The notes below the pieces were generated by a model. It was not told the origin of the DNA. It saw nothing but the letters and a program-made list of their open reading frames with translations, and did not search any database. Source: Victivallales bacterium (GTDB taxonomy: Bacteria > Verrucomicrobiota > Lentisphaeria > Oligosphaerales > Oligosphaeraceae). From it: DNA of 58,278 nucleotides. Shown piece after piece: positions 15,633 to 23,269 of this stretch. Position numbers and translations under genes: made by a program. The stretch spans positions 1 through 58,278 of the forward strand of contig JAFZWH010000133.1 in NCBI GenBank assembly GCA_017617415.1, in the 5' to 3' direction. The stretch's first letter is position 1. Each line of letters begins with the position of its first letter.

Positions 15633-17090
15633 TCAGCTGCGCGGTGGGACACCCATGGGGATATATTCCAGCTTTTCCAGTCGGGCGCAGGCGGCAGACG
15701 ACATCCGTATTGCCATGCAGTCGCTTTCGGGATGATTCCAAACCGCCTGGGCGCAGGCCAGCCGCCCGTCCGTCGAGAAGACTTCCACGATGCTGTAGTC
15801 CAGATAGATTTCGAGTTCATAGCGGCCGTCTTCAGGGGCGTAGTGCATATCATTGCCTGGAGTCACCTCGTATTCCGGAGCCTGGTAGATGTTCACGACG
15901 TGCGGAGTGCGGCGGAAGGGATGCCAGGACTTCGAGGCGTCCAGCAGCACCTTTCTGGTTTCACGGTCGATGACAAGTTCCAGACACTCCTCACCACTTG
16001 CGTCGGAAAGCACCTGAAGGGAAAATTGGCCGCCTGAGAGGATGAGCGTCAGACGGAGTTTGCCGCAACGACCGTGGATGGGCAGGACCTGGCGCGTCCC
16101 GTCTGGCGAGACAGCCACGTGGATTTCCTGCGGTGTACCATACAGTTGCCGGAATTCCTCTGGGACAAACTGCAGGAGGCACGAGCCATCGGGAGCCAGG
16201 CGCACTTCGCGCGGCATCGTCCAGCATTCCATGAAATCAACATTATACGGTTCCACGGTCTTGTTCACATACCAGAAGCAGACGATGCGCCGCCCCCGGT
16301 CATCCAGCCAGCTTTCGGGTGCGAACACTCCGCCAGTGCCGTTGAGCCAATGATGGCTGCGGGGAATGAAGGTATGCTGAGCATAGTCGCCCAGGTAATA
16401 GCGCGCGCCGCCGGTGTGGCTGATGCAGAGCAAGGCATAGCGGTCGCCGATTTGGAAGAAGTCCGGGCAGGCGCAGTCGTCAAATGGCCGAGTGAAATGC
16501 CCATTCGTCTGGTAGAAAGGCTGCAGGTATTCCCAATGAATGAGGTCAGGTGAACGGAACAGGTAGGCGGTGTCGTATTTGAGATACGGTTGGTTCTGGG
16601 TGCCGCCTCCGCCCGCGAGAATCATATAGTACTGTCCGTCCGTATCCAGCCAGGCGTGTGGGTCGAAGACATTATAAACGTCATATTCCAGGGAGCCTTT
16701 TTGCGGTTGTCGGATGACCGGATTGGCGGGGGATTTCTGCCATTGGAGCAGTTCGTCGTCCAAGGGCGTGGCCAAACAGATGCCTTCGCCGACGGAGAAG
16801 TAGAACAGAACGGGGACGCCATCCTTGTCCCGAAGTGCGCAGCCGCTGTACATTGCCTGCTCGCCAGGATGGTCGCACAACAGGGCGACGGGGTGGTAGT
16901 CCCAGTGGATAAAATCCGTCGTGGAGGCATGCCCCCAACAGGTCTTTAAGTCGCAGCCGGTCTCGTCTTGAAACAGATAGAATGCGTGATAGCGTCCCCG
17001 ATGGAATATGAAGCCGTTGGGGTCAAAGGGGAAATGGACCTGTTCGGGAGCAGTGAAGTGATATAGCGGGCGGTACGATTCGGAGGTCAT
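15633..17090 (-). CDS. GH32-like five-bladed propeller glycosidase (fructosidase-like)
   Basis: The product is 485 residues without a signal peptide. The propeller carries GH32-type blocks: HFPFDPNG with Asp23 as the presumed nucleophile, VFDPHAW with Asp143 in the place of the RDP transition-state stabiliser, and DDCACPDFF (residues 204-212), where GH32 enzymes have the ECPD acid/base block. The Glu itself is absent; Asp204 or Asp205 may serve instead. ISHTGGARYYLGDY and GVFAPESWLDDRGRRIVCFWY follow, and the C-terminal beta-sandwich contains EIYLDYSIVEVFS. GH32 enzymes hydrolyse fructans, sucrose or related sugars; this divergent subgroup may use another substrate. It converges on the giant secreted protein gene, with only 9 bases between them. 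Confidence 0.8.
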   Translation of the reverse strand: MTSESYRPLYHFTAPEQVHFPFDPNGFIFHRGRYHAFYLFQDETGCDLKTCWGHASTTDFIHWDYHPVALLCDHPGEQAMYSGCALRDKDGVPVLFYFSVGEGICLATPLDDELLQWQKSPANPVIRQPQKGSLEYDVYNVFDPHAWLDTDGQYYMILAGGGGTQNQPYLKYDTAYLFRSPDLIHWEYLQPFYQTNGHFTRPFDDCACPDFFQIGDRYALLCISHTGGARYYLGDYAQHTFIPRSHHWLNGTGGVFAPESWLDDRGRRIVCFWYVNKTVEPYNVDFMECWTMPREVRLAPDGSCLLQFVPEEFRQLYGTPQEIHVAVSPDGTRQVLPIHGRCGKLRLTLILSGGQFSLQVLSDASGEECLELVIDRETRKVLLDASKSWHPFRRTPHVVNIYQAPEYEVTPGNDMHYAPEDGRYELEIYLDYSIVEVFSTDGRLACAQAVWNHPESDCMAIRMSSAACARLEKLEYIPMGVPPRS

Positions 17091-17131
17091 GACACTTTCT
17101 TTGATATAACTGGATTATGGGGCTTCATTCC

Positions 17132-17159
17132 ATTATAATTTCATTCCTGAATTTTTCCA
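17132..17159 (-). promoter_or_regulatory. Possible promoter of the GH32-like gene
   Basis: Read on the minus strand: TGGAAA, a 16-base spacer and TATAAT, ending about 40 bases upstream of the ATG. Confidence 0.35.
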
Positions 17160-17233
17160 GAGCCATTCCAATATATTGTCGAAACATGCTGGTCGCTTTA
17201 CCCTTTTTGTTGCAAGTTGTGAACGCCCCCAGA

Positions 17234-18601
17234 CTATGACTTCATGTCGTCTGTGGCGTCGGAAGGAAGCGCATGGTCTTTGAGGAACGCCTTCAATAGA
17301 AAGGCGCAGAAATAGGGTATGGTCGTGATTCGATTGGCGTATCCGATGTTCCCACGGACAAGCTTGATGCCCTCGCGGATTTCCGGGTAGCGTTCCGAGG
17401 CGATGAGAGTCCGCAGGGATTTCGAGGCATTGTTGCCGGCCTTGACTTCCACGGGAATCAGTTCGCTGGCAGTGCGGACGAAGAAATCCTCTTCCAGCGC
17501 CGCGTCCTCGCGCTTATAATAATAGAGGTCAAGGCCTGCCTTGGTCAGCGCCTCGGCGACGAAATTCTCATACAACGCTCCCTTGTACACTCCGAGATTC
17601 AGATTCTGACGCAGGTCATTGCCTGCCTCCTCGTCCAGCATGGCGATGAGCAGTCCCGTGTCCGCGAGATACAGTTTGTATTTGGATTCATTATAGTTCC
17701 CCCTCAATGGCAGTTCGGGGAAATTGAGGCAGTGGCAGATGGAGATGACACCGGCGTCGCGAAGCCATTCCACGCAGCCGAAATACTCCCGCGACCGTGC
17801 GCCCGGGGCGACTTTGGAAAGCTGGAACTTCTTGTTTTCCTTGGACAATTGCGGTGCAATATGCTGGAAGACCGCAAGGATTTTCGCCTGGTCAAGTCCG
17901 AAAGCGTACTTTTGAATGTCCTCCTGATAATCCAGCAGGAGTTGTTTTTGAAGCGTCAGGGAATCCTCGAATGTCCGTTTGTCAAAGTAGGAACGAATCA
18001 CCGCCGGCATTCCGCCCAGCAGTACATAATCCAGGAACAGGGAGAAGTATTTGTTTAGTTCGCCGGATGAAAAAGGACGCAGGTTTTGCAGATGGGAAAG
18101 CAGGTCTTCGGCAATGTCGTCCGGATAGCCATAGGCCCAGAGAAATTCCTCGAAGTCAAAGGAGCGCAAAGTGTAATCCATTTTGTAGCCGACGCTGTTG
18201 GATTCTATGCGCTGCCGTTGAAGTCCCAGCATGGAGCCACTGCAGATTACCTCAAAACGTCCATCCTGTTGAAAGAATTTGAGCGCGGTGGCGATTTCCG
18301 GGTAGGCCTGGATTTCATCGAAGAACAATAGTGTCTGGCCAGGCGGAAATCGAAATGCGGGATTTTGTCGGGAAAGCAGGCGGATGATGGTCTCGGCCTT
18401 GAAGCCCTCGGATAGAATTGACTTGTAGTATGGCTCCTCGGCAAAATTCACCTCAATGACAGAGGCGTAATTCCGCTTGGCGAAGTGGCGAATGGCCTCT
18501 GTCTTGCCTACTTGACGGGCACCGCGGATGACCAGAGGCAAGTGCTCGGAAGTCTGCTTCCAGTCGTTCAGAAACGAGTCGATTTTGCGTTTGAGATACA
18601 T
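17234..18601 (-). CDS. AAA_14 / DUF4143 ATPase, copy 1
   Basis: The product is 455 residues. The N-terminal P-loop domain has Walker A GARQVGKT (27-34) and Walker B LLFFDE (91-96), then the FEVICSGSMLG sensor region and DYTLRSFDFEEFLWAYG. The C-terminal DUF4143 part ends with a PD-(D/E)xK-like block (ALEEDFFVRTASELIPVEVKAG). These proteins are common in anaerobes and archaea, often spread horizontally; their role is unproven, although the nuclease-like domain suggests nucleic-acid processing or defence. A second member lies at 56413-57765. Three degenerate 31-33-base repeats lie just upstream of the gene (18685-18780). Confidence 0.88.
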   Translation of the reverse strand: MYLKRKIDSFLNDWKQTSEHLPLVIRGARQVGKTEAIRHFAKRNYASVIEVNFAEEPYYKSILSEGFKAETIIRLLSRQNPAFRFPPGQTLLFFDEIQAYPEIATALKFFQQDGRFEVICSGSMLGLQRQRIESNSVGYKMDYTLRSFDFEEFLWAYGYPDDIAEDLLSHLQNLRPFSSGELNKYFSLFLDYVLLGGMPAVIRSYFDKRTFEDSLTLQKQLLLDYQEDIQKYAFGLDQAKILAVFQHIAPQLSKENKKFQLSKVAPGARSREYFGCVEWLRDAGVISICHCLNFPELPLRGNYNESKYKLYLADTGLLIAMLDEEAGNDLRQNLNLGVYKGALYENFVAEALTKAGLDLYYYKREDAALEEDFFVRTASELIPVEVKAGNNASKSLRTLIASERYPEIREGIKLVRGNIGYANRITTIPYFCAFLLKAFLKDHALPSDATDDMKS

Positions 18602-18684
18602 CGGTTCATCAAAGGCATTGTGAAATGGCAGCGGCTAGACCAAACGGAATTCGTCATAATTTACTCCCCAAAAGGCGTTTTTCA

Positions 18685-18780
18685 AATCAGAGTCACAAAA
18701 ACCGAAGATGATTATACATAGAAATCACAAAAACTAAATATGATTCATTATAAAAATCACCAAAATAAGTTTTTTATCCA
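18685..18780 (-). repeat. 31-33-base direct repeats upstream of ATPase copy 1
   Basis: Read on the minus strand, three units begin ATTTTGGTGATTT, AGTTTTTGTGATTT and GGTTTTTGTGACTC, spaced 31-33 bases apart. They share the core RGTTTTTGTGA with the 33-base repeats upstream of ATPase copy 2. The region is very AT-rich, ends about 80 bases before the start codon and may hold the promoter. Confidence 0.65.
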
Positions 18781-18866
18781 TTGTCACTGCGAAGCCTTGG
18801 GGAATGCCTTTCTGGACATCGACAGCCTGATGTCTGCTGGGGAATTCGTTTGGCAACCCCGCTGCA

Positions 18867-19907
18867 TCACCGCCTCACATCGCCACGGTCGGTGACGATG
18901 CGGTAGCCGGCGGCGGCGACTCGGCGTTCCAGGCAGCCTCGGCACTGCGCGGACTCTTCGCCCAGGCAGATTTTGTTGTCGTATAATTTGTATTTGGCTC
19001 GTACGGCCACGGGCGAGAGGTTCGGCATCACGACATTCGCGCCGGCCTTCAGCCCCAGTTCGCGACCCTGCGGGTGGATGGTTCCCAAAGCGGTGGTCGA
19101 GGGCAGCAGGACGTATGGGAACATCAGGCGCAGAATGGCCAGGAGGCGCAGCGTGAGTTCCAGCGTGCCGTTGGGGAAATCCTTGAATGGCGTGTTCGCG
19201 TGGTGGATGAAAGGGCCGATGCCAATCATATCTGGCTGGAGTCCCTGCAGGAAACGCAGGTCGGCGATCAGTTCGTGGGTAGTCTGATAAGGCGACCCGA
19301 CCATGAATCCCGCGCCGACCTGATAGCCGATTCCCTTGAGATCCCAGAGGCACCGTTTCCGATTGGCGAGGCTCAGCTCGGCGGGATGCAATTTCGCATA
19401 GTGTTCCTCGCTGGCGGTCTCGTGGCGCAGAAGATAGCGACGGGCCCCTGCGTCGAAGAACGACTGATAACTCGCGCGGGGCTTCTCGCCAATCGAGAGC
19501 GTAATGGCGCAGTCGGGGAAGCGAGTGTGCAAGTCGGCGACTAGGGCGCAGACGCGCTCGTCGGTGTAATAGGGGTCTTCGCCGCCCTGCAAGACGAAAG
19601 TGCGGTAGCCCAGCGTGTAGCCCTCCTCGGCGCAAGACAAGATATCCTCGTGGGTGAGGCGGTAACGCGGCACCTTGAGATTGTCGCGTCGGATGCCGCA
19701 GTAATAACAGTTGTTCTTGCAGTGGTTCGTGAATTCGATGAGCCCGCGCAGAAAGACCGCGTCGCCATAATGCTCGCGACGAACGGCGTCCGCCGCCGCG
19801 AAGAGTTCCGCGTCGTGGGCGGGACTCTCCAGCAACGCGGTCAGTTCCGTGTCCGGCAGGGTGCGTGTCTCACGCAGTTGTTGGACGATGGATTCGGGCA
19901 TGCGCAC
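18867..19907 (-). CDS. hydE: [FeFe]-hydrogenase H-cluster radical SAM maturase HydE
   Basis: The product is 346 residues, the normal size. The radical SAM cluster motif is CKNNCYYC (Cys63, 67, 70). The HydE-specific block LSIGEKPRASYQSFFDAGARRYLLRHETASEEHYAKLHP follows, and a second C-terminal Cys set lies in ICLGEESAQCRGCLERR. HydE helps build the dithiomethylamine/CN/CO ligands of the H-cluster, so the cell probably makes an [FeFe]-hydrogenase, as expected for a fermenting anaerobe. hydF, hydG and a hydrogenase gene are not adjacent here. The start is GTG 19907 or ATG 19901; the region directly upstream is the T run of the tRNA-Val terminator, so transcription probably comes by read-through from the tRNA promoter. 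BioB and PylB were considered and fit less well. Confidence 0.9.
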   Translation of the reverse strand: MRMPESIVQQLRETRTLPDTELTALLESPAHDAELFAAADAVRREHYGDAVFLRGLIEFTNHCKNNCYYCGIRRDNLKVPRYRLTHEDILSCAEEGYTLGYRTFVLQGGEDPYYTDERVCALVADLHTRFPDCAITLSIGEKPRASYQSFFDAGARRYLLRHETASEEHYAKLHPAELSLANRKRCLWDLKGIGYQVGAGFMVGSPYQTTHELIADLRFLQGLQPDMIGIGPFIHHANTPFKDFPNGTLELTLRLLAILRLMFPYVLLPSTTALGTIHPQGRELGLKAGANVVMPNLSPVAVRAKYKLYDNKICLGEESAQCRGCLERRVAAAGYRIVTDRGDVRR

Positions 19908-19935
19908 AAAAAAAGCCCGCGTCTGACGGGCTTGA
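19908..19935 (-). terminator. Terminator after tRNA-Val
   Basis: On the minus strand, AAGCCCG and CGGGCTT form a stem with a 7-base loop, followed by seven T residues that run straight into the hydE start. Confidence 0.85.
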
Positions 19936-19939
19936 AAGG

Positions 19940-20016
19940 TGGTGCGCGCAACAGGACTCGGACCTGTGACCTCTACCGTGTGAAAGTAGCGTTCTAACCA
20001 ACTGAACTATGCGCGC
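19940..20016 (-). tRNA. tRNA-Val (CAC anticodon), CCA encoded
   Basis: The 77-base cloverleaf reads on the minus strand: acceptor GCGCGCA/TGCGCGC, D arm GTTC/GAAC, anticodon arm CTACT-TTCACAC-GGTAG and T arm ACAGG-TCCGAGT-CCTGT, then A73 and CCA. The anticodon CAC reads GUG. The T loop starts TCC instead of the usual TTC, so position 55 is C. Confidence 0.9.
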
Positions 20017-20036
20017 GAGAATTCGTAAGTTTGCTT

Positions 20037-20064
20037 AATATAGCCCGCAATTGCAGATTTGCAA
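20037..20064 (-). promoter_or_regulatory. Promoter of tRNA-Val
   Basis: On the minus strand: TTGCAA (20059-20064), a 16-base spacer and TATATT (20037-20042), 20 bases before the tRNA 5' end. Confidence 0.65.
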
Positions 20065-20076
20065 CTGTGGCGGAAC

Positions 20077-20484
20077 CTAAATGGAACAGGCTTGGGGGGA
20101 CTTGAAGTGCCCCAGCCCGTTGAAACTCCATAACAGCCATTGACGCAGCAGGCGAAGTGCCTCATAAAGCACAATCGGTGTCAAGAAGCCGATGAAGATG
20201 ATTCGCAGGCTCCAGATGTCGGTCTGCACAAAGAAGGCGGTCTGTTCGGCGGTCAGTTCAACCGAGACGGGGTGCTGGAAGAGCGCCTGCGGGCCATGCT
20301 GGACAGTGACAGGGTAGTCCGCAAAGAGCGAGAAGGCCAAGGCGAAAAGTGCGGTGAACCAATGGGGAAGTGAGGAAAAGACGATTTCATAGAGAAAAAT
20401 CGGTGAAAATACATTGAATTTGTCAAAAGAGATTTGCCTTTTTGGAGGATTTCCCTTATAATATAGGAGATAGCATTTTTCCAA
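20077..20484 (-). CDS. Small unrecognised membrane protein, start uncertain
   Basis: The open frame runs back to 20568, but that part overlaps the divergent B-box gene and its promoter, so I place a possible TTG start at 20484. Residues after about 20400 look truly coding, with high GC at third positions: SLPHWFTALFALAFSLFADYPVTV, then ELTAEQTAFFVQTDIWSLRIIFIGFLTPIVLYEALRLLRQWLLW. There are two likely membrane segments. No family is recognised. The N-terminal part is AT-rich and may not be translated. It could also be the remnant of a longer gene. Confidence 0.4.
   Translation of the reverse strand: MEKCYLLYYKGNPPKRQISFDKFNVFSPIFLYEIVFSSLPHWFTALFALAFSLFADYPVTVQHGPQALFQHPVSVELTAEQTAFFVQTDIWSLRIIFIGFLTPIVLYEALRLLRQWLLWSFNGLGHFKSPQACSI
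20434..20462 (+). promoter_or_regulatory. Promoter of the B-box membrane protein gene
   Basis: TTGCCT (20434-20439), a 17-base spacer and TATAAT (20457-20462), about 43 bases before the ATG, which also has an AAGGATAG ribosome-binding site. Confidence 0.65.
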
Positions 20485-20505
20485 CCACCAATCAAGGATA
20501 GAACA

Positions 20506-20940
20506 ATGGCTAATCTGAACAACGGTCCCGTTTGCATCAATCACCACGACCGCCCGGCTGTCGCGCACTGCGCGTCTTGCCGTCGGCCCATCTGCGAGGA
20601 ATGCCTGGTCGAACAGGATGGCTTCAAGTGCTGCTCCAAGAAATGCCTTCAGCAGGCGCTGGCCTCTACCGCCATTACCAATGATGTAATCAAGCGTCGG
20701 AATCGCGCTGGCTCCCTGGGGGCCGTGGCGAGTTTCATCAAGTGGATTGTCATCATCGCTATTCTGGCGGGCATTTGGTTCTCCGGATTGGGCCCGAAGT
20801 GGCTACGTTGGCTGATGCACAAGAAGGACCAGACCGTCCAGACGGTTCAGCAGAAGGCCCAGGAGGGCGTGCAGAAGGACTCGAACCGCCGCAAAGCGAC
20901 GAACGACTTCTACGACAGCGTGGCGGATCCGAACCGCTAA
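20506..20940 (+). CDS. B-box zinc-finger membrane protein
   Basis: The product is 144 residues. The N-terminal Cys/His cluster CINHHDRPAVAHCASCRRPICEECLV...CCSKKC matches a bacterial B-box-type zinc finger (Cys10, His13, Cys22, Cys25, Cys30, Cys33 and later His/Cys positions). One membrane helix follows (about 72-95, LGAVASFIKWIVIIAILAGIWFSGL), then a charged, helical C-terminal tail. Such proteins are widespread in Verrucomicrobia and Planctomycetes, and their role is unknown. It has its own promoter and a terminator. The hydrophilic zinc domain probably faces the cytoplasm. Confidence 0.8.
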   Translation: MANLNNGPVCINHHDRPAVAHCASCRRPICEECLVEQDGFKCCSKKCLQQALASTAITNDVIKRRNRAGSLGAVASFIKWIVIIAILAGIWFSGLGPKWLRWLMHKKDQTVQTVQQKAQEGVQKDSNRRKATNDFYDSVADPNR

Positions 20941-20966
20941 TTTCAAACCTTGTCTCTTTCCACCCG

Positions 20967-21002
20967 CCGCCGAAAAGTCCCAAAGACTCTTTCGGCGGTT
21001 TA
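20967..21002 (+). terminator. Terminator after the B-box gene
   Basis: CCGCCGAAA (20967-20975) pairs with TTTCGGCGG (20990-20998), followed by TTTAAATTT. Confidence 0.8.
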
Positions 21003-21044
21003 AATTTGGGAAACGGTCCGATTGCTCGCCAAAGATTTGTTTCG

Positions 21045-22964
21045 ATGATTCAGCAACTTGACAATCAACTTGTTCTGGACAACGGCCTGGTGCGCCGTGT
21101 CCTTACTTGGAATCAGAATGGCTTCTACACCAATTCCTTGTGCGATTTGGCCACCGGACAGGAATATGTGTCGGCACCGTTGCCGGAGTTCAATGTCACG
21201 GTAAACGGCGTGAAACTCTCCAGTTATTCGGAGGCGCGGATTCGCGAGGTGGACGGCGAATACGAGGCGAGCAAGCCACTGCCGAAGTTCCTCGACTGCG
21301 AGGTGCATCAGGTGCACGCCGCCGAGGGCGCGACACTGCATTTCGCGTTGCCAGTCGGCGGGGTGGAATTGTTTATAACTTACTGGATCTGGCCAGAATT
21401 GTCGGGCTTTGTCAAGTCGATGGAGTTCAAAGCGGGCGGCCAAGAGGCGGTATTGGAGCATCTGGACATCGATCATCTGTGCTGCCAGCCGGGACTCTTT
21501 CGGGACTGCATCGTGACCACCGGCTCGGACGATGCGCCTCAGCCCGCGTGCTTTGCGATTGAAGGCGACACAGACATCCTGCACCTGCACAACGCGAAAT
21601 TGCAGGCGGGGTTTCTCTACGGGATGGCGGTTCCCGGACCGTTGCGGCGGATTCTTTGCTATCCGCACTGGAAGGAAATCACGGGTGGCTACGCCTGGTC
21701 GAAATGTCCGTTCCGCAAGCACTTGGAGCCGGGCGAGACCTTTGTCTGCGATGCGTCAGCACTGTTGCTTTACCACGGCGACGCGCATGCGGGCGACCAT
21801 GCCTTTGCCGAACTCGTGCGGAAGCTGCTACCTCCACCGGGGGACCCCGGCGTGATGTACTGCACGTGGCAGCCGTTCCTCACGAACATCCATGAGGAGC
21901 TGGTGCTGGAATTGGCGCGGGAGGCCGCCGACATGGGCTTCAAGTACCTGGTCATCGACGATGGCTGGTTCAGGGAAAATCGCGAGGTGGATCCCGTGAA
22001 GTTCCCGCACGGCATGGCGTGGCTCTCTGACCAGATACGCGCGATGGGAATCATTTTGGGGCTGTGGTATAACATCGGCACCGACTACCACGAGAAGGAA
22101 CTCCCGACGGATTGGTGGGCGCTGAACGCCGACGGCACCAGCAAATACTGCAATGTGAACCACGTCCTCTGCTTTGGCAGCGACTATCGCGAGAGGATTC
22201 TGGAGGAACTTGCCGAATTGGCGGAGCGCTATAAAGTGGGCTATTTCAAGCTGGACTTCTCGTCGATTGTGAGTCCCTACGAGATCATGCAGTTGGGGTG
22301 TCACGCGAAGAACCATGCCCATCACCGCGAGTGGGAGGACTCCGCGATTGCAATGTATCGCGGGATGAAGTATATGCGCGATGGCCTCAAGACGCGTTTC
22401 CCGGAACTTCTGGTGGATTTCAGCTTCGAGACCTTCGGTCCTGCGCGCCCGAATATCGCGGCGATTTCCTACAGCGAACTCAACCATGTTTCCAACCACA
22501 CGGCTCTCCAGCGGGATATCTGGAGCATCGCCCGCGTGCGCCAGGACTTCTACCGCTGGTATGGCAAACTGCCCACGGAGCGTCTGCTGGGCGGATTGCT
22601 GACGCTGCAGTATGAGGATGCGCCGGAGTATCTGCTCACCGCGATGACGGGCGCGCCGTTGGTGGCCGGCGATCTACGGCAACTCGAACCCGAGAAGCGG
22701 AGAGTGCTGAAGGAATACACTGGCGCGTATAATCGCCTTACCGCCGGTGGACAACTCACGCGATTCACCGTGCTGGCCAACGAGCCGGACTTCGATGCCT
22801 ATCTGCGCACACGCACCGACGGGCATGGCTTCCTCGCGGTCTTCAATCGCCGCGACACGGCATTGGAGACGGACTTCCCGACGCCATTCCCAATGCATAA
22901 TGTCTTGGATGGCAGTGAAGAACAGATAACTCCACCGAATTCCTGCGCGATGTTCGTCGGCTAA
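21045..22964 (+). CDS. Alpha-galactosidase-like glycoside hydrolase, clan GH-D (GH36-like)
   Basis: The product is 639 residues from ATG 21045; the frame extends further upstream, but the terminator of the previous gene lies there. An N-terminal beta domain precedes a TIM barrel with clan GH-D hallmarks: LVIDDGWFRENREVDPVKFPHGMAWLSDQIRAMG, LGLWYNIG and YKVGYFKLDFSSI, whose Asp near residue 401 is the predicted nucleophile. The acid/base position is less clear: DFSFETFGPARPN...SELNHVSNHTAL has Asn where GH36 enzymes usually have the SD Asp. There is no signal peptide, so it is probably intracellular. It would release alpha-linked galactose or a related sugar from imported oligosaccharides. No Shine-Dalgarno site is visible. 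Confidence 0.8.
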   Translation: MIQQLDNQLVLDNGLVRRVLTWNQNGFYTNSLCDLATGQEYVSAPLPEFNVTVNGVKLSSYSEARIREVDGEYEASKPLPKFLDCEVHQVHAAEGATLHFALPVGGVELFITYWIWPELSGFVKSMEFKAGGQEAVLEHLDIDHLCCQPGLFRDCIVTTGSDDAPQPACFAIEGDTDILHLHNAKLQAGFLYGMAVPGPLRRILCYPHWKEITGGYAWSKCPFRKHLEPGETFVCDASALLLYHGDAHAGDHAFAELVRKLLPPPGDPGVMYCTWQPFLTNIHEELVLELAREAADMGFKYLVIDDGWFRENREVDPVKFPHGMAWLSDQIRAMGIILGLWYNIGTDYHEKELPTDWWALNADGTSKYCNVNHVLCFGSDYRERILEELAELAERYKVGYFKLDFSSIVSPYEIMQLGCHAKNHAHHREWEDSAIAMYRGMKYMRDGLKTRFPELLVDFSFETFGPARPNIAAISYSELNHVSNHTALQRDIWSIARVRQDFYRWYGKLPTERLLGGLLTLQYEDAPEYLLTAMTGAPLVAGDLRQLEPEKRRVLKEYTGAYNRLTAGGQLTRFTVLANEPDFDAYLRTRTDGHGFLAVFNRRDTALETDFPTPFPMHNVLDGSEEQITPPNSCAMFVG

Positions 22965-23269
22965 TGGCGTAATCATAGCCATTGCACATTGGGTTGTCTG
23001 CAGACTTCTCTTGTGGTTACTTGGTGTGTGGCAGCGAATAGTATACACCAATTACCGCTGATGACCTCGCGTACGCGTGCGTCCATATAGGGAGGCAAAT
23101 CCCCCACCCCTTACGGAGTTAATGTAATCCGTTTTGCTGGCCTTGCAAATTGGTTAAGAGAAAAGGAAACGGAATCTTAGTTTTCCTATGATTTTTGGGG
23201 GCACAAGAGGAAAGAAAAAGGCCCGGATGTGGGGACATCCAGGCCTGAGTCGATACTTTTTATGGAGTT
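22965..23269. other. Intergenic region holding candidate RNA copy 2
   Basis: It lies between the convergent ends of the alpha-galactosidase-like gene and the aminotransferase gene. Apart from the candidate RNA at 23068-23196, no gene or strong terminator is visible. A CCTGGATGTCCCC-like imperfect hairpin around 23221-23247 (GGCCCGGATG / CATCCAGGCC) probably ends the aminotransferase operon on the minus strand. Confidence 0.55.
23068..23196 (+). ncRNA. Candidate structured RNA, copy 2
   Basis: It aligns with 6825-6956: a shorter palindrome (CGCGTACGCG, 23068-23077), ATAGGGAGG, a CCCCCACCCC block, TACGG, TAATGTAAT, TTGCAA, and a final 35 bases identical to copy 1 that contain the AGGAAA/TTTTCCT hairpin and T run. 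The differences lie in loops, and two single-base indels balance each other. It sits between convergent genes, so it cannot be a leader of a + strand gene here. Confidence 0.55.

Noticed and set aside
20742-21044. N-terminal extension of the alpha-galactosidase frame
   Set aside because: It overlaps the B-box gene in another frame and contains that gene's terminator.
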